In this document: piece by piece, positions 57,182-64,000 of the stretch
How the letters are laid out: the number at the start of each line of letters is the position of its first letter
Position numbering within the stretch: position 1 is the first letter of the stretch
Source of the DNA: Haliea sp040221975
GTDB taxonomy: Bacteria; Pseudomonadota; Gammaproteobacteria; Pseudomonadales; Halieaceae
Length of the DNA stretch: 64,000 bases
Assembly: GCA_040221975.1 (NCBI GenBank)
Contig: JAVJWR010000015.1
Span: forward strand, 62,001-126,000
Direction: 5' to 3'
Notes under the pieces: model-generated
What the model saw: the letters and a program-made list of their open reading frames with translations, nothing else
What the model was told of the DNA's origin: nothing
The model's database searches: none
Translations under genes and position numbers: made by a program

Positions 57182-58374
57182 GGTGTTGCCGCCGGGTGCT
57201 GCGCCAGGGCGACGCGCAATCGCTGCAGGTCGGCGTGACGGCTCGGTATGTCATCCCGGTCGGCGGCGGCTCTCAAGTCGCACAGTGTCCTCAGTCCCTT
57301 CAGCAGCACCGGCAGTGGCGGCCCGCTGGCGCTGAGGTCGGCCTGGTCCTGCAGACCCGCCTGCTCCGCGGGTCGGGCAATGAACTTCTCCACCAGTTGT
57401 TCGTGGTGCTGCAGGGCGACTTCGCCATGCATGGTGCAGACGTCGAGAAAGGCACTGGCGTTGTCCTGGAACCAGGGCTCGCCGGCGTGCGCATCGAGGT
57501 CCTCAAGAAAGCTGTCCAGCAGGCTGCGACGGCGCATGCAGTCGCGCAGCAGCAGCTGGTCCTCAGGGCGCATGAACAGGAACTTGTCAACCAGCAGTTG
57601 CGAATAATAGGGATCGTCGGCCCGGCACAGGCCCAGCAGCAGGTCGATCACGTTGATACCGGCAAAGTCCCCCGCATTCGCGCCCCGGTATTCGCGCAGA
57701 CCCACCCGGTGCGGCTTGTAGTACGGACGAACGCAGTAGAAAAATCGGTCGATATCCAGCGCCTCGAACAGGGCCGCGTTGGAGCGTGCCACATCCTCCA
57801 GCGCGCTGCGCGCGGCCTGCAGCAGGTCCAGGCTGACCGGGTGCGATACCCCCAGCGGCAGGATATGCGACAGCGCCTCTGCTGCACGGATGTAGGCCAG
57901 TACGCCGCGGGTGTTGTAGTCCAGGAACAGGCGTTCGTCCGCGAGGCTGGTGAAGGACTTGTAGACGCCGTTGACGGCGCGGTTGTGAGTCTCCAGGTGG
58001 CTGGAGGCGAAGCGGGGCACCGCTCCCAGAGACGCGCCCAGCTGCATCGCCAGGGCGGAGGCCTCGGTCAGCGGCGAGCGCTGCTCCCGGGCCGGGTCGG
58101 TGATGCCGTGGCGGCGGCAGGCCGCCATGTAGAAGCCGACGTCCCCCAGCAGGTCGAAACCGTGGTCGAAGCCCTCGTCTGTATTGCCCTCCCGCAGCAG
58201 CGCGACAATGAAGTCGCGCCCCTCGGCCACCAGCTGCTGCTTGATGCCGTCGCCGACACCGGTGACATTGTCCCGCTGCTCCTGGGCGAAGTAGAGGGTC
58301 TCCAGCTCGGTATTCATGGCCCGGAAATCGTTGCGTATCCAGGCGTCGAAGGCCTGGGTCAGGGGAGTGCGCAT
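57178..58374 (-). CDS. PrnB-like/indoleamine dioxygenase-superfamily heme enzyme
   Basis: The 398-aa protein matches the DUF1864 family: RPYYKPHRVGLREYRGAN resembles the RPFYEPIRVGG segment of PrnB (pyrrolnitrin pathway), and a helix with His323-His324 (VALQHHEQLVEKF) is the likely heme-ligand region. PrnB and its relatives share the IDO/TDO fold. Shewanella carries a similar gene beside a kynureninase-like gene and a regulator. Here the probable role is oxidation of tryptophan or a derivative. I start at 58374, which has AGGA upstream; the frame is open to 58473 but that covers the promoter. Confidence 0.8.
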   Translation of the reverse strand: MRTPLTQAFDAWIRNDFRAMNTELETLYFAQEQRDNVTGVGDGIKQQLVAEGRDFIVALLREGNTDEGFDHGFDLLGDVGFYMAACRRHGITDPAREQRSPLTEASALAMQLGASLGAVPRFASSHLETHNRAVNGVYKSFTSLADERLFLDYNTRGVLAYIRAAEALSHILPLGVSHPVSLDLLQAARSALEDVARSNAALFEALDIDRFFYCVRPYYKPHRVGLREYRGANAGDFAGINVIDLLLGLCRADDPYYSQLLVDKFLFMRPEDQLLLRDCMRRRSLLDSFLEDLDAHAGEPWFQDNASAFLDVCTMHGEVALQHHEQLVEKFIARPAEQAGLQDQADLSASGPPLPVLLKGLRTLCDLRAAADRDDIPSRHADLQRLRVALAQHPAATP

Positions 58375-58436
58375 GGTCGGCTTGGTCCTGCGGGGTGTGG
58401 AAAACAGAATGGTAGCAGTGATAGAGGGATCAAACC

Positions 58437-58472
58437 TGCCAAAAACCGCTGCCAATTTACCAATGTTTGGCA
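58437..58472. promoter_or_regulatory. Repeated TGCCAA sites between the dioxygenase and Lrp genes
   Basis: TGCCAA at 58437-58442 and 58450-58455, then inverted TTGGCA at 58467-58472. The last two form TGCCAA-n11-TTGGCA. They sit in the 133-bp divergent region and suit an Lrp/AsnC dimer array. Confidence 0.5.
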
Positions 58473-58507
58473 TAATCTAGTCGATACAACGGTATTGATA
58501 GGTGTTT

Positions 58508-58990
58508 ATGTCAACAATCACTGATCGAACGGATCGCGCCATTCTCCAGGCCCTGGCCGAGAACGCCCGTATCAGCAACGCCGAGCTGGCAGAGCGTGTG
58601 CATCTCACCCCCACCCCCTGCCTGCGCCGGCTGCGGCGCCTGGAAGACAGTGGCATCATCCAGGGCTACACCGTGCGCCTGGATCACGCGGCCCTCGGCC
58701 TGGGAATTTCGGCACTGATCTTCGTGCAACTGGAGCGCAACAGCCTGGACAACGCCAACCGCTTCGAGGCCGCCGTGCGGGAACTGCCCGAGGTCACCGA
58801 ATGCTCCGTGCTGACCGGCGGCCACGACTACCTGCTGCGGGTCGCCGTGCAGGATCTCGCCCACTACGAGCGTTTCGTCAAGGAGAGCCTCGCGAGCATT
58901 CCCCAGGTGGCGAACATCGATACCCGCATCGTGCTCAAGCAGGTGCTGTCCCGGAGCATGGTGCCGCTGCCGGATGCAGCCCGCCGGTAA
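58508..58990 (+). CDS. Lrp/AsnC family transcriptional regulator
   Basis: The 160-aa protein has an N-terminal HTH (TDRAILQALAENARISNAEL, then TPTPCLRRLRRLE) and a C-terminal RAM ligand domain with the LTGGHDYLLRV motif. It is divergent from the dioxygenase/kynureninase-like pair and probably activates it in response to tryptophan or kynurenine. The ATG at 58508 gives the usual length; a GTG two codons upstream is possible. Confidence 0.93.
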   Translation: MSTITDRTDRAILQALAENARISNAELAERVHLTPTPCLRRLRRLEDSGIIQGYTVRLDHAALGLGISALIFVQLERNSLDNANRFEAAVRELPEVTECSVLTGGHDYLLRVAVQDLAHYERFVKESLASIPQVANIDTRIVLKQVLSRSMVPLPDAARR

Positions 58991-59033
58991 GCTCGATTGC
59001 CAAGGCGGGCCTTTGATTTTGCAGTCATTGTGG

Positions 59034-59045
59034 TATCATGCGCGC
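59034..59045 (+). promoter_or_regulatory. -10 box and GC-rich discriminator of the tRNA-Ser unit
   Basis: TATCAT (59034-59039) followed by GCGCGCC, the discriminator type of stringently controlled stable-RNA promoters. A TTGATT lies 15 bp upstream as possible -35. Confidence 0.45.
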
Positions 59046-59050
59046 CTTCT

Positions 59051-59072
59051 GAAGAGGCAGCCGAGTGGCTGA
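59051..59072 (+). pseudogene. Degenerate tRNA-Ser 5' half
   Basis: Nineteen of 22 bases match the 5' end and D-arm of the intact tRNA-Ser at 59182. The following sequence has no anticodon or T-arm and runs into GC-rich filler, so it is a truncated copy. Confidence 0.6.
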
Positions 59073-59181
59073 CCCGGAGCTGGCGAAGCCAGCGCAGGGA
59101 GCGCCGGAGGAACGACGGCGACTCGCAGGGCGAGGAGCGCAGCGACGAGTAACGCGCGCCCCGAACCCCGTAAAAAGTTTT

Positions 59182-59271
59182 GGAGAGGTGGCCGAGTGGC
59201 TGAAGGCGCGCCCCTGCTAAGGGCGTATAGGGTAAAACCTATCGAGGGTTCGAATCCCTCTCTCTCCGCCA
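59182..59271 (+). tRNA. tRNA-Ser (anticodon GCU)
   Basis: 90 nt including an encoded CCA. The acceptor GGAGAGG pairs with CTCTCC, the anticodon loop is CTGCTAA, the variable arm is long as in class II tRNAs, and the T-arm has GGTTCGAATCC. It reads AGC/AGU codons. In relatives this tRNA follows csrA directly. The sequence after it begins the accessory zone. Confidence 0.97.
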
Positions 59272-59388
59272 TTTTCCCTTTAAAATCAATAAGTTACAAC
59301 GCAATATTTCAAATACCCACCAACCTACCCGGCAAAAATCTAAGGCTCTGTGGCTCTCCCCACTAAAGGGGGGATACACCGATATTCA

Positions 59389-59526
59389 CTAAACCCTGTT
59401 GATAATGCCATCCCATCCACAATGGGTCAGCACCCTCAGCCGGTACATGATCTCTTCCATGTCCGCCGTGTCGGGCAGGCGCTGAATGGCCTCCAGGGCC
59501 TCTTGCTTGGCGCTGTGTGTTTGCAT
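59389..59526 (-). CDS. Small antitoxin-like protein, probably truncated
   Basis: The 45-aa peptide starts at the ATG at 59526 with GAGGAA 9 bases upstream. The helix KQEALEAIQRLPDTADMEEI, continuing MYRLRVL, is typical of short antitoxins of RelE/ParE systems that run to 70-80 aa. The last 12 residues do not fit and no toxin gene follows, so this looks like the stump of a broken pair. Confidence 0.6.
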   Translation of the reverse strand: MQTHSAKQEALEAIQRLPDTADMEEIMYRLRVLTHCGWDGIINRV

Positions 59527-59715
59527 GGTCGGTTCCTCGAGTCTGGAAGATGGTCCGTGTTGCCCAGCCACCAGTTTAGCATGGGAGCCGGCCTGGCTGG
59601 CGGCGCAGCGATTGCGGCTTGATACTCAGTAGCTTGGTCAGCGTCGTCATTCCCGGCGTATTGGCGTCCAGAATACTCCTGTATAGACGGGCCAAAATCC
59701 AGAATATAGCCATCA

Positions 59716-59750
59716 ACTTAACCGCGGTTAAGTGGTTACAGTGTAACCAC
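59716..59750. repeat. Two adjacent palindromes with shared GGTTA/TAACC cores
   Basis: An 18-bp perfect palindrome at 59716-59733 (centre CCGCGG) is followed by GTGGTTAC-AGT-GTAACCAC at 59732-59750. They lie between two minus-strand antitoxin genes and could be an operator pair or a terminator of the HigBA unit. Confidence 0.55.
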
Positions 59751-59803
59751 AAATCCCGCCGCGCGCTGACCAGGTTTCTGTTTTGCGATAGTACCGACGC
59801 GCG

Positions 59804-60136
59804 CTAAGGCCTCGTCTCCCCCAGTGCGGATATCTTCCCCAGAATTTCCTCCGGCGCCGACTCCACCAGTTTCAGCAGCAGCGCGGCCTGGGCATTGGGT
59901 TTGGCGCGATCCTGTTCCCAGTTACGCAGGGTGCTGACATTGGTGCGCAGCAGCGCCGCAAACACCCCCTGAGAATAGTTGAGGCGCTCGCGCAGCGCCG
60001 TGATCTGGCCCGCGCTGATGGTAATCGGCTGAGGGACTTCGACCGTGGTCGACTTCAGGGTGATCTTGCCTTCACGCTCCGCCTTCAGGTCATCGAAGCC
60101 CTGCACCAGTTCGTCAAATACGTTGCGCTTTTTCAT
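59804..60136 (-). CDS. HigA-like antitoxin (XRE family HTH)
   Basis: The 110-aa protein has a C-terminal Cro/C1 HTH: ISAGQITALRERLNYSQGVF, then ALLRTNVSTLRNWEQDRAKP. The family is the NadS/HigA group of antitoxins paired with RelE-like toxins. It overlaps the toxin gene upstream by 23 bp, the toxin-first order typical of higBA. Confidence 0.9.
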   Translation of the reverse strand: MKKRNVFDELVQGFDDLKAEREGKITLKSTTVEVPQPITISAGQITALRERLNYSQGVFAALLRTNVSTLRNWEQDRAKPNAQAALLLKLVESAPEEILGKISALGETRP

Positions 60137-60464
60137 ATCTCAGCATCTCCTTCAATACCAACTTCTGCTGGCTTGTCAAATCGTCCGCGACATCCTTGCC
60201 ATAGATCGTGAACAACCAGAACTGCGCGCCCTCGCTGAACCAGTAATAGATGATGCGTACACCGCCGCGCTTGCCCTTGCCACGACCCGGATCGCTCCAG
60301 CGGAGCTTGCGCAATCCCGCTGTGCCCTGAATGACCGGGCCCGCTTGGGGGTTGTCCATCAACGTATTCTGCAGGGCCAAGAAGTCATCGTCGGACAAGT
60401 AATCCCGACGATGGCTCCGAGCCCAGAAAGCATGCCGCCCCGAGACCCATTTTCGGCAGGACAA
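60114..60464 (-). CDS. RelE/HigB-like toxin, N-terminus doubtful
   Basis: Up to 116 aa. The core LRKLRWSDPGRGKGKRGGVR, followed by IIYYWFSEGAQFWLFTIYGKD, is a typical HigB2/RelE mRNA interferase. The only start codon before the core is a TTG at 60464, with an in-frame TAG shortly upstream; an ATG nearby is out of frame. The first 18 residues do not resemble the usual N-terminus, so the 5' end may have been replaced by a rearrangement. Confidence 0.78.
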   Translation of the reverse strand: MSCRKWVSGRHAFWARSHRRDYLSDDDFLALQNTLMDNPQAGPVIQGTAGLRKLRWSDPGRGKGKRGGVRIIYYWFSEGAQFWLFTIYGKDVADDLTSQQKLVLKEMLRYEKAQRI

Positions 60465-61053
60465 GCGCGTGACGGGTTCCTAGAATACCCACCGTAGACA
60501 GAATTACCCGTGGCCACTGCGGATCAGTGGCACAGAGGGTGCTCGCCCTCGACCGTTCGGTCACAACGGGCCCGTGCGCCCAGGACTGCCACCGGCGCAC
60601 CGACCCCAGGGTCGACAGTCCATTCTCCAAGCCATCGACCCTGGTCGGTGCTTTACTCAAACCATCCCCGTCGTCTCCGACGCGCTCGCCAGGCCCCGCC
60701 TGCGAGTCGTCCGTGGGGAAACAGCGCTGCGCCAGTTTCCCGCTGCCTCAGGTAAGAGGCTCATTGGGGATTCGGTCAAGATCGCCGTTCGAATTCCGTC
60801 CCGGTACTGCAACAGTGCCTTCTGGCTGTGACAGAGGACTCGTCAGCAGCGCGCTCTTCGGATACGTTGTAGCTCAGCGGGCGCAGCGTCCGTCACTCGG
60901 TAATAAGCTGGTAAATAAACGTCGATTTCGTGCTTCTAGAGTGCGCACTGTATAGATGATCTTCCATCTCGGTTTTCGGGGGCGCCTCACTGTTGATCTT
61001 GCCCATTAATGACAATGATGATGGGCGGTTTAAACAGAGCTGCGATAGTCGCT
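60465..61053. other. Gene-free stretch in the accessory zone
   Basis: About 590 bp with no supported coding region. It contains GCCACTG-n5-CAGTGGC (60513-60531) and a long imperfect hairpin (60597-60651). Short plus-strand frames here have no recognisable product. It may be the debris of an inserted or deleted element. Confidence 0.6.
60597..60651. repeat. Long hairpin in the gene-free stretch
   Basis: A 19-nt left arm (60597-60615, GCACCGACC...GTCGA) pairs with a 17-nt right arm (60635-60651) apart from a 2-nt bulge, over a 19-nt loop. TTTA follows the right arm. Confidence 0.6.
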
Positions 61054-61497
61054 CTACAGGCTTTTGCCAACATTTCTTTCATCTAAGCGAATCTCGGGAA
61101 GGCCGGCAAGTCGACGTTGTTCAATGGCATACTCCAGAACTTCTGGTCCTGGAGGCCCCTGGTAGGTTCCGTCACAATTGTCAGGTCCGATTTCCCACAT
61201 CTGGTGTATGCGGTCATTCCAATACCGGTTCCACAACTCCGGTGAGTAGGCACTGGTCATCGCACCGCTTGGTGGCTCCTGTCGAGACTCCCGTGCAATT
61301 GTACGGTCAAAGTCGTACCGATAGCCCGCCAAGATGCTCCGGCAAAAATCGTCTGGCCCGCGGAGTATATTCAGCATACTGCAGCCTCCCAGAAGCAGGC
61401 ACACGAGTACTATTACCTGACTCTTGATCAACCGCAACCGGCCGATTTCGAGGTTGATTTCACCTGAATGAACCACGTCTTTAATCACAGTTTCCAT
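61054..61497 (-). CDS. Small lipoprotein of unknown function
   Basis: Up to 147 aa. A hydrophobic segment ends LLGGC, a lipoprotein site at residue about 39. The long pre-signal part suggests a later start; a TTG before IKSQVIVLVCLL would give a normal 17-residue signal. The mature part has WNRYWNDRIHQMWEIG and two further cysteines. It overlaps the upstream gene by 17 bp. No family recognised. Confidence 0.7.
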   Translation of the reverse strand: METVIKDVVHSGEINLEIGRLRLIKSQVIVLVCLLLGGCSMLNILRGPDDFCRSILAGYRYDFDRTIARESRQEPPSGAMTSAYSPELWNRYWNDRIHQMWEIGPDNCDGTYQGPPGPEVLEYAIEQRRLAGLPEIRLDERNVGKSL

Positions 61498-61897
61498 CGT
61501 TGATTATTCGGTCAAGTTCTGTGCTGCCAATTTTAAAGTCAAAATGAAACGGGCCACGATCCCGGCCAAACACTAGGAAGCGGATGTTAGCGCTATAACC
61601 GTTAGCAGGACTGGCCAGATGATAATCGACGAGCTTGTTGGCAATATTGATTACACGCATTGAAGCCAGACTATCTGTGCTGGCCTGACCCGCAGTCTGA
61701 ATGTCGGCTTCCTCAAAGAACCAGGCGTAGACTCCGCATCTAGCAGCCCTTCTATTGACATCTGGTTCACCGGCGAGCCACTCGGGAAAACCTCCATTGC
61801 TCGCGAAGATTTCTGGGGCAGCTAAGCTTGAAGCGATACAAGCGCATATGAGGAGCTTCTTCAGCCAGACCGACAATGCACAATGACTCTCTGCCAT
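61481..61897 (-). CDS. Small exported protein of unknown function
   Basis: The 138-aa protein has an N-terminal signal peptide (KKLLICACIASSLAAPEIFA) and a mature part with CGVYAWFFEEA and two cysteines that may form a disulfide. I do not recognise the family. A near-copy of its first 14 codons lies just upstream (61911-61960), see the repeat entry. Confidence 0.72.
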   Translation of the reverse strand: MAESHCALSVWLKKLLICACIASSLAAPEIFASNGGFPEWLAGEPDVNRRAARCGVYAWFFEEADIQTAGQASTDSLASMRVINIANKLVDYHLASPANGYSANIRFLVFGRDRGPFHFDFKIGSTELDRIINDGNCD

Positions 61898-61960
61898 AAT
61901 TTAAGGACTTTCCTCAGCCAAAACCCGAATACACAATAATTCTCTGCCACAATTTAACTT
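61857..61960. repeat. 54-bp imperfect tandem duplication at a gene start
   Basis: The segment containing the start of the 61481-61897 gene (61857-61907) is repeated at 61911-61960 with several substitutions. The upstream copy reads VAENYCVFGFWLRK against MAESHCALSVWLKK. It then ends, leaving a decayed start. Confidence 0.7.
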
Positions 61961-62050
61961 ATTCCCTTGCCGCTGGCAGCCTGTAGCGGGGTCACGACCG
62001 TCGTGCAGCAATGCTGCTTGTCCGGAGGTGAATAGTCCTACAGACACATT

Positions 62051-62542
62051 CTATTCGACACGAGAAACTTCGAGCCCTAATTCGTCGATACCATGCTCCT
62101 CCAAGATGGCTTCCATACGCTCTGAATGTATATGAAGTTGGCTGTGATCGCTGCCCGAGACTATTACCGGCCTCTCCCAATAGCTGTAGTAGTATGCTCC
62201 GCGACCCTCCGATCGTGATAGCCCGTCGCAATTGGGCACGTTGATGAAGAGCTCACGACCATCCCCTACCTTGATTGTGAGCGTCTGTGGCTTCGCGGGC
62301 TTCATATCCCATCGGGTATACCAGCTGCCGCCCAAGCAGGTGTTTGCAATGGGGTCACATACGATATTTGTGGATTCCGTGAAGGCGCGGCTGTCAGCCT
62401 TGATTCGCATTGAGGCTGTGAATGTCATGACTGACTTTGGTGCCGGGCTGGATATTCCCTCCGCCCCGCACCCCACTAAAGCCGCCACATTGGCACAGCC
62501 TGCCAGGAATACAGAGCACACAGCCAGAATCATCAATCGCAT
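62051..62542 (-). CDS. Small lipoprotein of unknown function
   Basis: The 163-aa protein has a clear lipoprotein signal (MRLMILAVCSVFLAGC, Cys16). The mature part has several cysteines (CGAEG, VCDPIANTC, NCDG) and GGSWYTRWDMKP. It overlaps the upstream lipoprotein gene by 10 bp. No family recognised. Confidence 0.75.
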   Translation of the reverse strand: MRLMILAVCSVFLAGCANVAALVGCGAEGISSPAPKSVMTFTASMRIKADSRAFTESTNIVCDPIANTCLGGSWYTRWDMKPAKPQTLTIKVGDGRELFINVPNCDGLSRSEGRGAYYYSYWERPVIVSGSDHSQLHIHSERMEAILEEHGIDELGLEVSRVE

Positions 62543-62994
62543 ATATATCGCACCCCATTACAATATTCCTCGACTCGGGAAGCCAGTCCGTCGATGTTGC
62601 AGCGCTTCTCGAGTTCTCGCTCCAATTCAATAACAACTCGATAAATCATCTCGACATCTTTCTGTGGTGGGTCGTAGCTCAAGCCGGCATAGCCGTGACG
62701 GAATTCAATTTTATCGCCATGGGACTCGAGAAAATAAAAGTTGTTTTCCAGATTCCTGTAGGTGTAGCGATACCGATGGACTACGCCCGCTGGCTGAATG
62801 CCCTCGAACATTACGGCTCTTCCCGCCTGTTCTCTGGAATAGCTGACGTTCGATATTCCATCGACTGCTTCCGCCGCAGCAACAATACAGTCAGCAGAAG
62901 GGTAATGGTCAAGGTGTACGGTGCGAGTGAATCCCCGGAGCGTGTCACAGCCTGCGATCCCGAAAATCAAGGTTAGGGTCAGCAAAGATTTCAC
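62533..62994 (-). CDS. Small lipoprotein of unknown function
   Basis: The 153-aa protein from the GTG at 62994 has the signal MKSLLTLTLIFGIAGC (Cys16). A TTG at 63000 is an alternative start. The mature part has paired cysteines near the end (KRCNIDG and EEYCNG, YICD). Only 8 bp separate it from the acyl-CoA dehydrogenase stop, so it may be expressed from that transcript. No family recognised. Confidence 0.75.
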   Translation of the reverse strand: MKSLLTLTLIFGIAGCDTLRGFTRTVHLDHYPSADCIVAAAEAVDGISNVSYSREQAGRAVMFEGIQPAGVVHRYRYTYRNLENNFYFLESHGDKIEFRHGYAGLSYDPPQKDVEMIYRVVIELERELEKRCNIDGLASRVEEYCNGVRYICD

Positions 62995-63002
62995 AGTCAA
63001 CG

Positions 63003-64000
63003 CTATGCGGCAAAAGGACTGCGCGCCATCAGGTTTTTTTGCAGCTCATTGGTACCGCCGGCCCACAGCGCGAGCAAACCTTCGCGCATCCAGCGCTCAA
63101 CGGGAAAGGCTTGAAGATAGGCCCGTCCGCCCATCACCTGCATGGCGGCCATGCTGACGTCCTGCTGCATACGTGTGGCGAATACCTTGGCCGCAGCCAC
63201 CGCATTGGTGGGGTTGCCGCCGCCCAGAAAGGCGGCGATTGCCTGGTTGACCAGTGCGTCTGCAGCTCGCACCTGAATGGCTATATCAACGATTTGGTGG
63301 CTTATGTTAGTCAACTGATAAAGGGGCTGGTTACCTACCTGCCGCTCCTGAGTATAGTTGTAAAGGTACTCACCGATAGTCCGGCTCAGACCCACGCAGC
63401 ACGCGGCAACCAGGATTCGCTCTAGCGCTCCGCCCAGGGCCAGGGTACCCCAAGCCGCGTTGGGGTCACCAACAACTGCGTCCTCGGGGACGGCAACCCG
63501 ATCAAGGACTACGTGGCAGCTGGCGTAGCCGTTGGCTGCCATCTTTGGGAGCGATTTGATGTTTAGGCCGGATGCGTCACGGGGGATGGCGAGCAGGGAG
63601 GTGCCCCGGTTCATCGGTGCTTGCGAGTTCGTGCGCGCAACCACCAGCAGGACGTCGGCAACCTTGGCGCCCGTCGTCAGGTACTTCTCGCCAGATACCT
63701 CCCAGTGGTCACCGGCCAGATACGCCTCCGTCTCTAGGCCCCTCACATCGGTGCCGGCCTGGGGTTCAGTCAAGGCAAAGGCCGCCAGCTTGCCGCCTGC
63801 GAGGATATCGCTCGCCAGTTGTTGGTGCTCGGCCCCGCCACAGCTCCCCAGCATAATCGCGCAGGCCGCGTTAACGCTGATCATGTTGCCCAGGACGCCC
63901 GAATAACTGTTGGTGATCTTGCAGACTTCGGCGAGACGGTAAAGGTTGTCGGGGTCTTCGCGAATGTCGGCGTAATCGAGCCAGCCTTTTTCGGTCATGG
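63003..64000 (-). CDS. Acyl-CoA dehydrogenase (5' end outside window)
   Basis: At least 331 aa, running off the window edge; an internal ATG at 63998 is not the true start because about 50 N-terminal residues are missing. It shows FALTEPQAGTDVRG, WEVSGEKYLTTGAKVADV (FAD/substrate site) and the C-terminal QVMGGRAYLQAFPVERWMRE. It oxidises acyl-CoA esters to enoyl-CoA, passing electrons to ETF. The usual catalytic Glu near WAGGTNELQ is not certain: the segment reads LLALWAGGTNELQKN, with Trp-Ala-Gly where many members have Tyr-Glu-Gly. Confidence 0.92.
   Translation of the reverse strand, partial: MTEKGWLDYADIREDPDNLYRLAEVCKITNSYSGVLGNMISVNAACAIMLGSCGGAEHQQLASDILAGGKLAAFALTEPQAGTDVRGLETEAYLAGDHWEVSGEKYLTTGAKVADVLLVVARTNSQAPMNRGTSLLAIPRDASGLNIKSLPKMAANGYASCHVVLDRVAVPEDAVVGDPNAAWGTLALGGALERILVAACCVGLSRTIGEYLYNYTQERQVGNQPLYQLTNISHQIVDIAIQVRAADALVNQAIAAFLGGGNPTNAVAAAKVFATRMQQDVSMAAMQVMGGRAYLQAFPVERWMREGLLALWAGGTNELQKNLMARSPFAA

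Noticed and set aside
59036..59272. Minus-strand ORF over the tRNA-Ser starting MAEREGFEPSIG
   Set aside because: It is the well-known spurious product of reading tRNA-Ser backwards; the tRNA explains the sequence.
60860..60925. tRNA-like words (GTAGCTCAGCGGG) in the gene-free stretch
   Set aside because: No acceptor stem, anticodon arm or T-arm can be formed around them.
60527..60955. 142-aa plus-strand ORF in the accessory zone
   Set aside because: Overlapping frames of similar length exist in all phases, there is no ribosome site and the composition looks random.
61000..63000. Integron gene cassettes
   Set aside because: I found no attC-like sites with paired core sequences between the small genes, and no integrase is in the window.

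Overview
The window is GC-rich, densely coding DNA from a gammaproteobacterium. Conserved blocks match Pseudomonas/E. coli gene order: tadA-mltF-purL, secDF-suhB-trmJ-iscRS-ndk-rlmN-pilF-rodZ-ispG-hisS-yfgM-bamB-der, and alaS-lysC-csrA. A Baeyer-Villiger-type monooxygenase, an HsaA-like flavin oxygenase, TonB receptors, isocitrate lyase and an acyl-CoA dehydrogenase fit a marine, lipid- or steroid-using heterotroph, perhaps Halieaceae/Cellvibrionales. That placement is inference.

Layout. 0-5.4 kb: 3' part of an FMN glutamate-synthase-like gene, a small unknown gene, a Baeyer-Villiger-type monooxygenase, then tadA and mltF. 5.6-6.8 kb: an HsaA-like oxygenase inserted between mltF and purL. 6.9-13.7 kb: purL, secD, secF. 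13.74-14.23 kb: a gene-free stretch with two 116-bp hairpin elements of the same architecture but different arms. 14.2-26.3 kb: the long housekeeping block. In it iscR-iscS is followed directly by a terminator and ndk, so iscU, iscA, hscBA, fdx and iscX are missing from their usual place, and IscS is shorter at its C-terminus than E. coli IscS. 26.3-30 kb: a group III truncated globin and a self-regulating DUF2807-GntR-ABC transporter operon with a perfect operator over its -10 box. 30-46 kb: metabolic and envelope genes (aceA, M24 peptidase, HxlR regulator, two TonB receptors, diguanylate cyclase, gcvP, serine hydrolase, a secreted lipoprotein hydrolase). 45.9-47.3 kb: an AbiE-type toxin-antitoxin pair. 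47.5-53.7 kb: greB, an M23 peptidase, a Trm112-like protein, hinT, alaS, lysC, csrA. 53.7-59 kb: a penicillin-acylase-family lipoprotein directly behind csrA, then a PrnB/IDO-like heme dioxygenase and a kynureninase-like enzyme opposite a divergent Lrp/AsnC regulator, probably a tryptophan-degradation unit. 59.0-63.0 kb: tRNA-Ser(GCU) with a degenerate tRNA-Ser 5' half before it, followed by an accessory zone of lower apparent GC holding an antitoxin remnant, a HigBA-type pair, a 0.6-kb gene-free stretch and four small exported or lipoprotein genes. The window ends inside an acyl-CoA dehydrogenase gene.

The most interesting points are the modular 116-bp elements, the reduced Isc locus, the PrnB-like/kynureninase-like pair with its Lrp regulator, and the tRNA-Ser-proximal accessory zone. 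All functional calls rest on reading motifs and gene order by eye; no database search was run.
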